A stretch of 64,000 bases of DNA from Rutpela maculata (Eukaryota > Arthropoda > Insecta > Coleoptera > Cerambycidae), in the NCBI GenBank assembly GCA_936432065.2, contig OW386285.2, positions 43,021,920 through 43,085,919 on the forward strand, written 5' to 3'. A program made the translations under genes and the position numbers. The notes beneath the pieces are model-generated. The model saw nothing but the letters and a program-made list of their open reading frames with translations, was not told the origin of the DNA and made no database searches. Below, piece by piece: positions 1-11,917 of the stretch (position 1 is the first letter of the stretch; each line of letters begins with the position of its first letter).

Positions 1-2593
1 GTATTATAAATTTTTCTGTAGGTTATAAGAAACACATTAAAGTTATCATTTAATAGGTAGTGGTTCTCATTCAAAATTTTCGAGAAAATGTATGAAAAAT
101 ATTGACATTTTAAACAAAATGTATCCTATTTTGTGACAAATTAAAAGTTTGGCAAATTTAATTAAAAACCAATAAGAAAACACATTTTGTTTTTATCTTA
201 ACAAGTTGTTCGGCATCAGTTTCATTAATAATGCCATATTACATTTAGAGAAATGGCTCCTACGCCGTCATTTTCAAAAAAAAAAAATGGCAACATGTGA
301 TACGTCGTTGAAAAGGGAATTCTATGTCTATCCAACTATATAAAAAAATATACAGGTAAAATTCTTGACTTAGGCCAACTTCCGAAAAAATCGGAAGTGG
401 TATTCGATTGCTTTTTCATGGAAAATATGGAGCCCCAATGAGCAATATCTACAAACCAAATTTCAAGCTCTTACCTTAAAAGATAACTAAATGGCGCCTT
501 GTAAAACAAATCCATTGTCACCCGGTATAATAATACATGAAGCTAGTAGCTGAAAAATCCGATAAAAAAAAATTTCCTTGCACATCTGAATTCGGACTTC
601 TAAAATAAAGACATATCACGCAATTGCACATTAATTACAAATTCAGTGTGGATTAGTGGTATGTTTGGTAGGAAATCATCTAACTCAAAATGAGAATACC
701 TAAACATAAAGATAAATAATAATAAATTAAATATAGTGAGTTCAGTTAAAAATTTTGGAATAGTTATCGGTACTCCATTTCAAGCCATTTCAGGCTATGG
801 TGAAGTGGACAAAATCTAACTCAAATCGAATGTAATTGATACAAAATTTATGCATCGGATTTTTTTGTGACATTAGAAGGAAACAATTAGGTATATCTGT
901 AAGAATTCATGAAATTGATTGATATAATATGGAAAAGCGAAGTATTCTGCACTCATTAGTGTCATGTAACAAACTAATTGAATATAAATATTCGATTTAC
1001 CTGTAACAAAAAATCAACCTACGTGCGTAACATAAACTTAAGATTTAAAAATATGTTAACCACACCTAAACAGTACATTGCAATTTATCAGAGATCTTTT
1101 ACGGACAATATCTGCACATTGTATAATAATAAACCGGCTCCATCTCATAAAAGTTTCTCATTATAAATTAGAAACGAATTAAGAAAAATATTTTTAGAAG
1201 CCACTGATAATAATGTCTTTCAGTAACGCGCAGATTTCATCAAATTTTTCTCTTTTTTCTCTTTCTTTTTCACTACAAATTATTTTGTATTAAATCCATG
1301 TTGTTTGTAAAATTTTCATTTTTCTAATTATATGATGTATCAACTGTATTTAACTGAAAGAGGAGAGGGTTACGTGTAACTATTCCTGAACTTTTGTAAA
1401 TTTTACAACTTGCAAGTTTACAATAAGGACATTTATTATTATAAAAACAAATTACTCGGTTTGACTTACCTGGAAACAGTTTATCAAGTGAGAAAGGAAA
1501 CAATTTTCGTGGTGACATTAGGAAATCTACATATTCTTGTAAATATTCTAATCGTAGAAAAACCAATCCGGCTTTCACATTCAGAAGCATGACATTAAAG
1601 TGTTTATATAAGTTATTTATCTATCTTTATCGGCAGGTTCATATCCTTTAGTGCATCATTAAGACCTCACTCAGATTTGCATTATATTATAATACCCATA
1701 TATAATTTTCTAGTTAGAAAAGCGTAATTATAATAATTTGATTTTATAGATTTTTGATAGACTAAATACATTTTTTAACAATATAATGGAACAAAGAGTC
1801 ATAAACACAGTTTTAAAAGTATTACGCTAATAAACCTCTGGCTTATGATTGGTTTACATCAAATAAATTACAACACATAAATTTATATCCTCGAATAAAC
1901 CATAACAATAAAACTATCGGCACGCATATGGCTATACAATAACTAGTTATTCTCTAGTCAGGAGACTAAACTAAAAGAAATTGTTGAATTCGATACACCA
2001 ATAATGCTGATTTTTCTTTCCTTTGTACTAAGTACTTTGTGCAAGTGTGTTATGTAGTTGTTTTATTGGTTAGTTCCCAGCATACATTTAGACATTTTCA
2101 TCAACAATAGAAAGCTATAAGAATGCTAACAAATATAACTCTGGAGAAATCTGTCAAACTATTTTTATTCAACTAAGCATTATGCCTTCCACTTCGTCAT
2201 TAATATATTATAGTCTCATCGAATTTTATAAGAATATGTCGTGTCGCTACCCACGTGGATCATCAAGAATATAACATACGTTTTGTAGGACTTTTATAAT
2301 CGACTATATAAGTCAATAGTGACAAAATTTCTCTCATTTTAAAGATTTACAGTTTGTTGTCTTAATGAATCGAACAAATGTTAATTGGCACGAGAGCTCA
2401 GTCACGTAAACCGTATATTGTGTGGCAAATATGCTGGTCACAGTATCTATCGTGTACAGTGTACTGGTACAAGCCCCAGCTCCGGCACTGACAATGTCGG
2501 AGGGTATATTGTTTAAGGGTTCACTTGGCCCTGATCACCTCGACCTAACAAATCTTTTGTGAATTGCCCTACAACAAGTTTTTGCCCAGAATT
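1..2593. other. No gene recognised
   Basis: AT-rich sequence with only short chance open frames. The one structure I can name is a small perfect hairpin at 378-398 (ACTTCCGA, 5-nt loop, TCGGAAGT). It is followed by text similar in flavour to the ends of the dispersed family seen at 54.9 kb. I see no splice-flanked coding block here. Confidence 0.6.
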
Positions 2594-3547
2594 TCAAGAC
2601 TTTTTATACAACTTTTGATTTCTCTGGGAGCTAATTTCCCTGTCTTCGGGCGTTAATTCCGCCTGTTCTAAGTAGTTTAGCCTAATGCTGATTAGTACCT
2701 TGCATTCACAAAGTATATGTTCCGCAGTCTCAGTTGCAGATTCACAGCATCTGCATTTGTCATCTTCAGCCATGCCCATGTCCTTGAGATGATATCTCAA
2801 GGGGCAATGGCCAGTTAGAAGGCCTGTGATCAGTCTTAGGTCGGACTTTTCAAGTTCGAGAAGCCTTGTGGCATTTTTTGTCGAATAGGTTATAGACGTT
2901 ATAGACCTTTTCGCTTGTCTTAGGCCTGGAGTACTCCTCCAGTAGGGCTTGTTTTGTTCCTTTTTCCATTTTTGGACCTCATCCGTTGTGTCCCTTAGAT
3001 AAGCAACAGAACGGTTCGGGTCCGAAAAATGGGGCTTCAGCCAATTCATTACCGTCTATTCTCTCATGCCATGGAATCCACATCACGGTAACCTTGTTGT
3101 TTTTTGCCGGTCATTTCAGGTATTGTCTGCATTCCCAGGCAATTCTAGACTCGCAGGTATAGGTCCTGAGAGCCTTTAGTGCTGCCTATCTGGAAGTGTA
3201 TATCTTTGCCCTTCGAGTACCTCGTTAAGGCATTCCTGGGCACACAGATCTATAGCATAGATTTCTGCCTGGAAGAATTGCTTGTATTTAGGCCCACCTA
3301 CGCCCACACCAACCCCTTCGTCCATCTTGGATCTATCTGTATACCAAATGAGTGGCTCTTTCTCCAACCGCAGTATTTCGACTCTGTTCGCCTGACGGCT
3401 TCCAATCAGCACATCAAATGGGCAGTCAAAATCTCGGAGGGTATGAATGTATGTCTGTGTTTTTCTAAACATGTAACCCCCGAAGAGCCTTGGTTTTGGA
3501 TCTTTTTTTTGTAGTGGCATTTGGGCGACTGACCCACAGCCAGACAA
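2594..3547 (-). pseudogene. LINE ORF2 fragment: RNase H domain plus C-terminal tail
   Basis: This is a decayed piece of a non-LTR retrotransposon on the minus strand. Reading from 3547 down, one frame contains WYTDRSKMDEG and then FFQAEIYAI. These match the first catalytic Asp block and the Glu-helix block of RNase H. Around 3060-3110 a frame reads KVTVMWIPWHE, equivalent to the usual V-x-W-x-P-G-H block with the glycine lost. The last frame (3049-2594) reads DLRLITGLLTGHCPLRYHL, then a C-x2-C pair and AEHILCEC. This is the cysteine/histidine tail that follows RNase H in Jockey/I/R1-type LINEs. At least two frame breaks separate these blocks, so it is not functional. The family assignment is from motifs only; the exact clade is not resolved. 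Confidence 0.8.
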
Positions 3548-3747
3548 TAAACTATTAACTACGTTAATATACCTAATTCTAAACTATTCGACGAGCTAAA
3601 ACCATTTCATAACGCAAAAAGATATATAGACAGGGACACATGCTTCTGGCCCAGGGGTCGATCAGGGCATTTTTTTTTACACATACATATAATGGACCAC
3701 GGGTAATTAGGTCGCTATAACAATAGGACAGACATAACGTGACAAAG

Positions 3748-4290
3748 CTAGATATTTACATTTATTGTATTTATAAATAAAATTATGCAATCCATTACGG
3801 GTTTTGTATTTAAAGCCAGAAGGTTCAGTAAATTAAATGGGACTTCTACTTTGTGTTTGATTAAATTTTTATATAGTTCATTACTTTCTTGAACGTATTT
3901 TTGACAATTAAAAAATATATGATCTAGGTCCCCTATTTCATTACACTGCTCGCACATATTTGATGGCAATATGCCTATTTTATGTAGGTGGTAAGGATAA
4001 CAGCCATGTACAAACTTAAGTCTGCTTATATGTGTTATGCTCCTTCTTGAATAATTAACTTTGTTATACCAATATTCTTTTGGGATTTCTTGTTGGATAA
4101 GGTTGGATAAGTGAATACCTTGTTGGATTAGTGAAACAATATTCATTCCATTGTTGAGACCACTGTTTTTTTAATAAAGTTTTACATTTACCAATGCCAT
4201 CTTCTAGACACGGTACGTTATATAAGGGTATTCCTGAAGAGGTACTTTCTTTAGCCAGTTGGTCTACCTTTTCATTATTCTCAAGGCCAA
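3748..4290 (-). pseudogene. LINE ORF2 C-terminal fragment (second family)
   Basis: This is another minus-strand non-LTR remnant. Around 4250-4290 the translation reads NEKVDQLAKES, the conserved end of an LINE RNase H domain. After a frameshift near 4146, a 132-codon frame continues with SRLKFVHGCYPYHLHKIG and then C-x2-C and LDHIFFNCQKY, a Cys-Cys-His-Cys tail. It differs in sequence from the neighbouring 2594-3547 piece and is much more AT-rich, so the two are separate insertions of different families. It has no 5' part and no clear poly(A) or target duplication. Confidence 0.75.
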
Positions 4291-4799
4291 TAGTGTTTCT
4301 TTAATCTATCGTTCTATACTATACTTGTGCTTCTTCATATTCACGACGTTTGACACCTTGTGACTCATGCAATATTCTGGTTGTTTTACATTTATTTTAG
4401 TCCAGTGTTTGACGGTTTTTCGCTCAAAATTATTCTTCTGAAATTTGGACAGTAATTAGGGAATGGCTCAAAGAACAAAAGTTATATAGTGCCGATGTGT
4501 GCTATTACCCTAGGTTATAGACGTGGATGCCACCCCTTCTCAAGGGTGGAAATTATTACATTCAAGATAACCGCAGAAACCGATAGAGAATTAAATTCTA
4601 AGCAAAAAATGTTCTGTGATGTTTGATAACTTCACGCTTTGCATCCTTTGTATACGGTCTCGCCAAAGGTATTTCCCATCACTTCCTTGCCGATATCAGT
4701 CTAACGTCATTTAGAGCGTGGGCGTCCTCTTCACAGTCTACCATTTGATAGGATGATAGGATGTTAGAGAATATTATGTAGATGAGTTGTTATGAAGAA

Positions 4800-5320
4800 C
4801 GTTGTTTTGGGGAACTAATTGAGCTGTGGATGTATGAGGCTGTCTCCAGACCCATATTTCAGAAGCATCAATACACCGTGAGTCTGCTTTTCTAACGGTC
4901 CATGACTTGGAGGTGCAAAGAAAGATGGAAAAAATTAGAATCTTTGTACGATTCGTGAAACTAGATCTTCAAGTTTCCCCCATTCCACATTGTCAAAAGC
5001 TTTAGAGTAGCCTACGAAACAACATGTAATAGTTCTTTGCCCTGTCGATATTTGTAATTTCAGTATTTTTTTATTATACGCACGAATTTGGCAAAGCCTC
5101 CTGACTCATTAGATATTTGGTAAGAAGCCTGAATTGAAAAATATACAGTATTATTGTACCAATGCAATCTGTAGTTGCTACATATTTCTGTCTTGCTCTT
5201 TCCATAAAGTGTTATCAAGATTAAGGTTCGCCATTCAACACCAGATTCCTATCTCCTATACTTTTTGGAATATCCTGTGAAGGACTGTCACTTCTTTTCC
5301 ACTAACTAATTCAAGTGCCA
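4800..5320 (-). pseudogene. LINE reverse transcriptase fragment
   Basis: The minus-strand translation around 4978-5022 reads CFVGYSKAFDNVEWGK. This is the reverse-transcriptase block usually written Y-x-KAFD-x-V, with D replaced by G in front. Sequence from about 5210 to 5320 aligns by eye with 34340-34460 in the same orientation, so both belong to one family. The frame is broken repeatedly and no complete catalytic block with the second Asp pair is visible here. The stretch 4291-4799 upstream on the plus coordinate is likely more of the same debris, but I could not find motifs in it. Confidence 0.6.
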
Positions 5321-6300
5321 CTGTGATGTGGACCCCAGCTACTTCTTAGTTTTTGCGTTTGCATTTTTATTTATTTGTACATCTGCTCCCACTTCTGATT
5401 TTGGTATTGTAGTTTCTCGTTCGTTTTGTCTATGTTATGTATTATTCCATATGCATAATTATTGTTATTTATTGTTCTGTACAACTACTGTATCTGCCTT
5501 TTATTTGTAAATATACATTTAAATGTATAATAGCCGTGTATATTACTATTTCTATGATCTAGAATATTATTAGTATACGCTTTACTAGTTAGTTTTCAGT
5601 TATCTTATCGCGAACTTTATGACCAGAAATCGATTTTATCCAATTTATAAAATAATCACAAAACAACTATTGCAAGGTGGCATTATTGCAGCCATATCTA
5701 ACATATTTACGATTTAAGTAACGACGACATGTTTGCGTTGCCAGTGGTATATTTTGCTGTTTGCCAATTTCAAATGCCAACAATATTATAAAAGCTCAAT
5801 GTGTGGTAAAAATATTTGAAAATTTCTTAGAGTACACAGACTGTCGAATACACCAACGTTTAATCTTTACCGTAGTTAATGGCGGCGCGTTGGATAGCTT
5901 TGTGAATAAACGTTATTATTAACGTTATTTTATATGATTCATAAACCATCAGATATTAAATATATAATTTAATAAAGAAAGCAACGAGTAATCTGTTTCA
6001 CAAAAGAACTTCACTATTTAACAGTTGTCGACGAGCACAACTGCATAATATTTTTAAGATGTCCTTAATGTTTTTTATCTGTTTTCTGTCCCACTTGATG
6101 GACACGAGATAGTGATAAAACCTAACAGGTGCTTGATAATGTGAACTAACAGCCGATAGTAATAGAAATTGTTCTAAGGTAGACGAACACTAAATCGGGT
6201 TATCGGATTGAGGAATTGCTTTGATAGCTTTGGTTGACACGTAATGACGTTTCAAATTAAATTATTTTTATCCACGGTCGACTTAATTATATAATAGACT
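5321..6300. other. No gene recognised
   Basis: AT-rich. A 60-codon frame near 5328-5510 is hydrophobic but has no family resemblance or splice context. No feature supported. Confidence 0.5.
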
Positions 6301-7075
6301 TTTTCTACGATTGCGTTGAAAATCATATTTTCTAACTTCAAAAATATCACTTTGTGTCAAAGAATTTGCCACACGCCTTGATTACATTTTCACACACCGG
6401 AATAAAATAGTGTGTTTACCTTAAAGAATTTTATATTACTTACTGGTAATAACAATTAAATTCTATAAATGTACATTAATTACACATGAATTGCAATTAC
6501 AAAGTCAAATTTTCTAACTTCAGAATGACTACGGAAAAAGGTCACTTTAAATAAAATCTGACAGGCAGCAAATTTAAAATTTTGGAAAGACTTTAATAAA
6601 GGGAAATAATTTCACAACCGTAGAAAAAATAGTATGTAACACACATGTGGCAAGCTTCATTGCAAAACTAATATGATAGGAACACGATAGGAACAGAGCG
6701 CATCGTTTTGCAATGAAGCCCTTGCCAGCCACACTTGTATTACAATCTACTATTTTCTACGATTGTGTTGAAAGTCAAATTTTCTAACTTCAAAATGACT
6801 GCGGAAAATGTGACTGTTGAGCATGACCACCGTTTGAGCAGTACTTGTTCTTTATCGTTTTAAATCAAATCTGACAGGCAGCAAATTTAAAACGTTGGGA
6901 AGACTTTAAGGGAAATAACTTCACAACTGTAGAAAAAATAATATATAACACACATGTGGCAAGCTTCAACGCAAAACTCGTATGATAAGAACACTCACTG
7001 CGCTCGTGTTTTACTTTTATACATCGTCTTGCAATGAAGCCCTTGCCACACTTGTATTGCAATATACTATTGTTA
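6301..7075. repeat. Tandem pair of foldback repeat units
   Basis: Two related units are adjacent, at about 6301-6752 and 6753-7075. Both start with TTTTCTACGATTG and continue through similar text. Each contains a hairpin built from GTGGCAAGCTTCA.TGCAAAAC and its complement, separated by a short spacer. A third copy lies in the opposite orientation at 39838-40288. The internal symmetry suggests a foldback or MITE-type element, but I could not fix terminal repeats or a target duplication. Confidence 0.75.
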
Positions 7076-7618
7076 CTCACATTTTGAAATCACAAAGTTG
7101 ACATTTTACGATCAGCTGTGAATAATGTCACTTTACCGTTCGTCTTCCACAGCAAAGAGCGGCAAAGTACTTTTACGCTCGCTTCAGTGCATCTGCACTT
7201 AGACAAGCTTGGTCGTCACATTGACAATGTACTTTTATGAAACAATAATGCCCCAAAACTGTTGTTAATATCATGATAATAAAACTTTTGCAATTATACT
7301 TTGAGCTATCAGTATCTGCTGCACAGTACATTGTCTGAAGTTGATTATTCATCTATATCTTTTTCCCACATTAGTAATCAAATGTTCTTACTAGTGTATG
7401 CATGCTTCTATTAGTTGTAAAATTTTCAGTTGTATTGCCTTTTTTAATTTGACCTTGGAGCTAAAGGAGTTAGAGTTAGTTTTATTTATACATTTTGTTG
7501 ATCTAATCCCTCCCCGCGCAGATTATCAATTGCCAGTGTTTCATAAACTTAGTTGACAACGTAAAATTAAGAATAACATTATTTACACAAAACAGGACTA
7601 TTCTATGGAACGTGTAAC
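7076..7618. other. No gene recognised
   Basis: No open frame with family resemblance and no structured repeat seen. Confidence 0.5.
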
Positions 7619-8703
7619 AATAGGGTTTTCCCACTAATTTTATTTTAACATTTTATGTTGTGAAAATGATAAAATAAAACATCCTGTTAATTTACAACAA
7701 TTTACTTTTCTAATCAGAATTACTTCTAAGAAAATATCGTTAAAACAACTTTGCTGATAATTTCAGATCTTTTTAAAACGGGCATTTTTACGCGCCAGAA
7801 TTACGTATCTACCTGGAAAACCAATGAGATTATGGATATAGTTGGTAATAGGTTCTAACTGTGTGTTAAAGGAAGCTTTCCTCTAAAACCCCTCAGAATC
7901 TCTTCTTTTATTGTTTCTACTGTGATTGGTCTAAAGCAGTGGACTTGTAAATATTGGTCAATCAGAATCCAGATAAAAATATGCCACACAAGTTATTCGT
8001 AAAAGCGTCGGACGTTGAAATTTTGTAGTTTAACCTTCACCCGCTTCTGCACTGACGGTACACATCAGATGGCAGATGACTAACCTAAAACTTTATTTAT
8101 ATTGTGATGTTTGGATTGTTTGGAGTGAAAATATTACCTATCGTTTTATCAGTTTTTGGTTTATGTTTTATTAACTCTACGAGTAAAGTGGAAGAGGGAT
8201 ATGTTAAAGGTGCCGCTGATAACTTACCTAAAGTAGACTTTGAAATGATGAATAATTTTTTTTATAACAAATCTTGTCCCAGATGAAATATTTGTTTTTA
8301 CAGCAGAAAACCACTTTTTTCGTCTTTCAGTATTAAGTGGTACTGTCAAAAATAATATTGAGGGAACATTTTCACCAGTATTATTACACAAAGGTACAAA
8401 ACAAACTTTTTTGATAATCCATTACAATTCATAATAATTAAAAAGTGCTGTCAATAAATAGAGGTTATGTTTTATATTTTTCATCTTATTCAACAATGTA
8501 ACCGACTTTTTATTGGATTTCAGGGCGTTGACGTCACAACGCGCTAATTTATAGCTGTTTAAAATGAACTTAATATTTTTCAAACTTTAAGTTTTTTTTT
8601 GTTATTATTAGTAAAATTAAAGAAATAATAAATACGCCATAAATCATTTTTTTACGTGAATTAAGTACTTCAGCAATAATTTTTTTTTTGGGAAAACCCT
8701 ATT
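7619..8703. mobile_element. Candidate 1.1-kb element with 15-bp inverted ends
   Basis: AATAGGGTTTTCCCA at 7619-7633 is repeated as its exact complement at 8689-8703. Just outside both ends is a similar short direct word (ATTCTATG followed by a purine-rich stretch), which could be a degenerate target duplication. The interior holds the small ORF at 8107-8286. The size and inverted ends suggest a non-autonomous DNA transposon, but only one copy is present in the window and the ends are short. Confidence 0.4.
8107..8286 (+). CDS. Small unrecognised ORF inside the 7619-8703 element
   Basis: This is a 59-codon frame starting at ATG 8107. Residues 1-25 are hydrophobic enough to pass as a signal peptide or membrane segment (GVKILPIVLSVFGLCFI). 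Residues about 29-50 read KVEEGYVKGAADNLPKVDF, a composition typical of a folded coding segment rather than AT-rich noise. The phrase resembles short uncharacterised transposon-associated proteins of insects, but I cannot name a family. It ends at TGA with no obvious continuation and could equally be a relic of a longer transposon ORF. No function is assigned. Confidence 0.25.
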   Translation: MFGLFGVKILPIVLSVFGLCFINSTSKVEEGYVKGAADNLPKVDFEMMNNFFYNKSCPR

Positions 8704-10053
8704 CTATGAAAAGTTCAATAAATCAACGAAAAGTGTAATGCTTTTAATTTAAAATCCAAAATTCATTCCAAAACATTTTTAGCATAAACTGATTTTAAAT
8801 AAACAAAATTAGAAAAAAATCAATCTAATTAAATAGATATATTTACATTTTAATTCATAAATTATTTAGGTCAATTTTGAACGCATTTATGCGAAAATAT
8901 TATCTAAAGCTCACAGGCGGTGTATTTAGGTTAACTCCAATTTATAAAACCAGTTGGCGACCTCCAATTTAAATATAATTTACATGAAATTGATATATAA
9001 ATGTATGATTTCATACTGAATTACATTATAAATAAGTATTATTTTAATTACCACTATTGCCAGACAGTTTATCAGCATCCGTTGTATGCGATTCATGGTT
9101 AGGCCCACTGATAATGGAAAGAACGTTGAACTATATTTATCTGTTCTATTTCTGTGTCGTAAATATTTATAATGTCCGAATCCTTTTAATCTCAGTAATT
9201 AATTTGCGCTGGCTGTAGTAGTAAAGTCAATCACTGCCAATAATAAATACATTAATTTCAGAATGTTTAAAATTAGATACTCGACCATAAATTGTTTATG
9301 TGTAAAAGTCTTCGAATATTTTGATCATGAGACTTTTTGTAAAGATATTTATGAAATGTGAATTGTTTACGTTTAACATAGTAAGATTACAATAGAATCT
9401 GTCCTTGATGTCAAGATGTTTAATTGAACTTTGACAATTGCTTTGATTTCAATTCTGCTCAAGGGTGTATTGTATATGTTTGTATCATTCGTTTGTTTAC
9501 TTACAAAAGAACCACTGGCTAAAATGAGTTATACACTGAAGCTAACCATTCATTATTTAGAAGTAACTAGAATGTAAACGAAATGAGTAAATTAAAAACA
9601 TTGTTTATTAAAATATTAACTTTCTAGTGGAAAAATCGAGGTTCCTGAATCCAAGATTTAATATTTTAGAAGTGAAATCCATAAAGTTTGACTACTCCTA
9701 TGTTTTTGGAAAATGGTTTGAAAACCGTATCAGGATCATGATCTACGCGCCCCCCTTGTTACAAAATCTTCAGTTTAGCATCACCGACCCTAGAAAATGC
9801 TACGTGCTACTGTCCGTGACTGAATACTGCTTTGAGCAAATAGTCTCCTGCTTTATTTAAGGTTTGACCCTGCGATATGTGAATCGTAATAAAAAACGCA
9901 GTCTCACAGGAATCTCGTACTCAAGAAGTCTTTCTTCTCTGAATATCAATGAAACAGCACTTGGAACCTGTCATAGTTTCTTATCTCATGTTGAACTACC
10001 GCCAACCAAGTACGCTAAGGAGAAAGACATATATCATCCTCCGCGATTGGTAT
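8704..10053. other. No gene recognised
   Basis: Contains overlapping 64-77-codon frames around 9627-10053 without family resemblance. The last few hundred bases abut the LTR copy that starts at 10054. Confidence 0.45.
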
Positions 10054-11037
10054 TGTAGAAGAACTTACCAAACGTCGTCTGAAGAGCGAGACGGTAATTT
10101 ATTTATCCTCGGCGGCAGTCGCGTTCCCCTTTTAGCTGTGTGTATCTACTTCCACTCCCAGACGAGCTTTATATATTTATGAGATGTTTGATAGACGAGG
10201 AAGGTAAAAGTTGTACTTACTGTGGATTGCTAACTGCTCTCTATCCAAGATTGGCTTCCCTTTCGATGAACTTTTGCTTATAGCGCCTCTTCTAGAGAAC
10301 GTTTATCTCAACCATCATATAATGAAGAGTACGAAATAACAATCGACTTGGCATAAAAGATTGACACAACTTCTTAGAAGAGTATGAAGGCACTTTGGTT
10401 TTGGGACTGACAAAAATAATATAAAAATGTTTTACTATAATTTAGGGACACTAGAGTTCCGATAGTTATTTTATCATTCACAAGAATTTGTCATTAGATA
10501 AATGCGACGTATGCTTTTTAGGGAAATGTATAGGTTACGCGAGGTTTTCTTGCCTCCTTTGCGGCGACGTACTGGGGGAATGTAACCCAATAAGGTTTTT
10601 TGACCTAACCTAGTTTTTGAGTGACCTTTATGAATTTGAACCCTTGACCCCGTTTATGCACAAGGCGGTTTTCTTTATAATTTTACCACATTTAAAGACC
10701 TGCATTTGGTATTCCTATCATCCCTTTCTGCTGATTCTTCAACACTTTTGCTCCAGTGGTAAGTCGCTAGATGAATCCAAATTTGTTTTATTCGAGAAAC
10801 CGGCCTTGACCATTTTTGCTAAGTTTTGCTTAATAATTGCGTATATAGTCCACTCAAATTAGGAAAAAAGCGGAGAAAAACTCTGAACAGCAATTTCTTT
10901 GCATAAGAAGTAAGTATTCAACTTTTAGAACAAGGTTTTGCTTATGCTCAGAAAAAAAATATATGATTTTTTAGCCTTAAAAACGCGTACTTTTCGAGAT
11001 ATAAAAGTCTAAATGAAAAAAAAAAACACGAAAAAAC

Positions 11038-11074
<37 letters not shown>

Positions 11075-11301
11075 CAAAAATATGCTTCTAGAAGGCAGAG
11101 TATTTACTAAACGTAATTTCTCTCTGAAGCAACCCTCTATACATCCTTATTTTAAAAATAAGGAAATTGACCAGACTACAACAAATTGCAAGTCTGGCGC
11201 GTTAAGTGTAATAATCACATATTACTACAAAACGCTGTAATTCGATTTTAGCAAACACCGACCGAAAGACTTATTCCTAAATTAAAGGAACTCTCGTGTC
11301 A

Positions 11302-11336
<35 letters not shown>

Positions 11337-11640
11337 AAGTCTTTTTTTTCTGCGCATAAGCAAAGAATTGTTCTAAAAGTTGAGTACTTACTATCTATGC
11401 AGAGAAACTGCTGTTCAAAATTTTTCTTTAAAACGGCGTTTTTTTCCTAATTTGAGTGGACTAATAGACGCTCCGCGCGTTTGCCACATTTTTCGGTCTC
11501 GCTTTTCATTACGTTGCCGCGCTAAAATTTGATTGTCATTATTTTTTTCTAAATCCACAAATACTATGACCCCCATTTACCCACGTTTCGTGAAGCGATA
11601 AAAATGGAAAAAACATTGAAAAAGTATAATTTTGTTCGTT
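10054..11640. mobile_element. Decayed solo LTR copy, interrupted by a MITE
   Basis: Starts TGTAGAAGAACTTACCA, the same start as the copies at 43322 and 49605. It shares several blocks with them, for example TTTGATAGACGAGGAAGG, GGCACTTTGGTTTTG, CACAAGGCGGTTTTC and AATCCAAATTTGTTTTATTC. It is split at 10847 by the 614-bp element 10848-11461 and resumes at 11462 with ATAGACGCTCCGCGCG. The resemblance fades after about 11640 and the terminal TTCTATAACA-like end is missing, so it is truncated. Confidence 0.7.
10848..11461. mobile_element. 614-bp MITE with long inverted ends and TA duplication
   Basis: The left end GTCCACTCAAATTAGGAAAA and its complement at the right end are the tips of inverted arms of roughly 120 bases each, with small differences. 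TA flanks both ends (10846-10847 and 11462-11463). The interior carries two (TA)n tracts (about 11040-11071 and 11302-11334). It has no coding capacity. The TA duplication fits Tc1/mariner-type mobilisation. The insertion point is independently supported because the surrounding LTR sequence continues on the other side. Confidence 0.85.
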
Positions 11641-11659
11641 TTTTTTGTTTGTTGTTGTC

Positions 11660-11917
11660 TAATAATATGCCATTATTAATTATCCCCGAAAAATTCACAT
11701 AAGGTTTAAATGAAAAATATGAAATCTCTAGATTTTCTTGAAAACTGCTTTAACGATTTTACTCAAACTTTGTATGCTAATGATACATCTAAAAATCTAA
11801 CAATGTATAATTATTGTTTTTTTCCCGTAAAATCATGAGTAATTTATTCATGAATTTTTCATCAGTAGACTACCCTTATGTGAATTCTTCGGAGAATACA
11901 AATAATGGCATATTAGG
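11660..11917. mobile_element. About 258-bp foldback MITE
   Basis: AATATGCCATTATT near the left end (11664-11677) returns as its complement near the right end (11901-11914). A second inverted pair lies further in (AATTCACATAAGG and CCTTATGTGAATT). No protein is encoded. The exact termini and target duplication are uncertain. Confidence 0.65.

Noticed and set aside
5328..5510. Small secreted or membrane peptide
   Set aside because: A hydrophobic T-rich frame of 60 codons with no supporting context; expected by chance in this composition.
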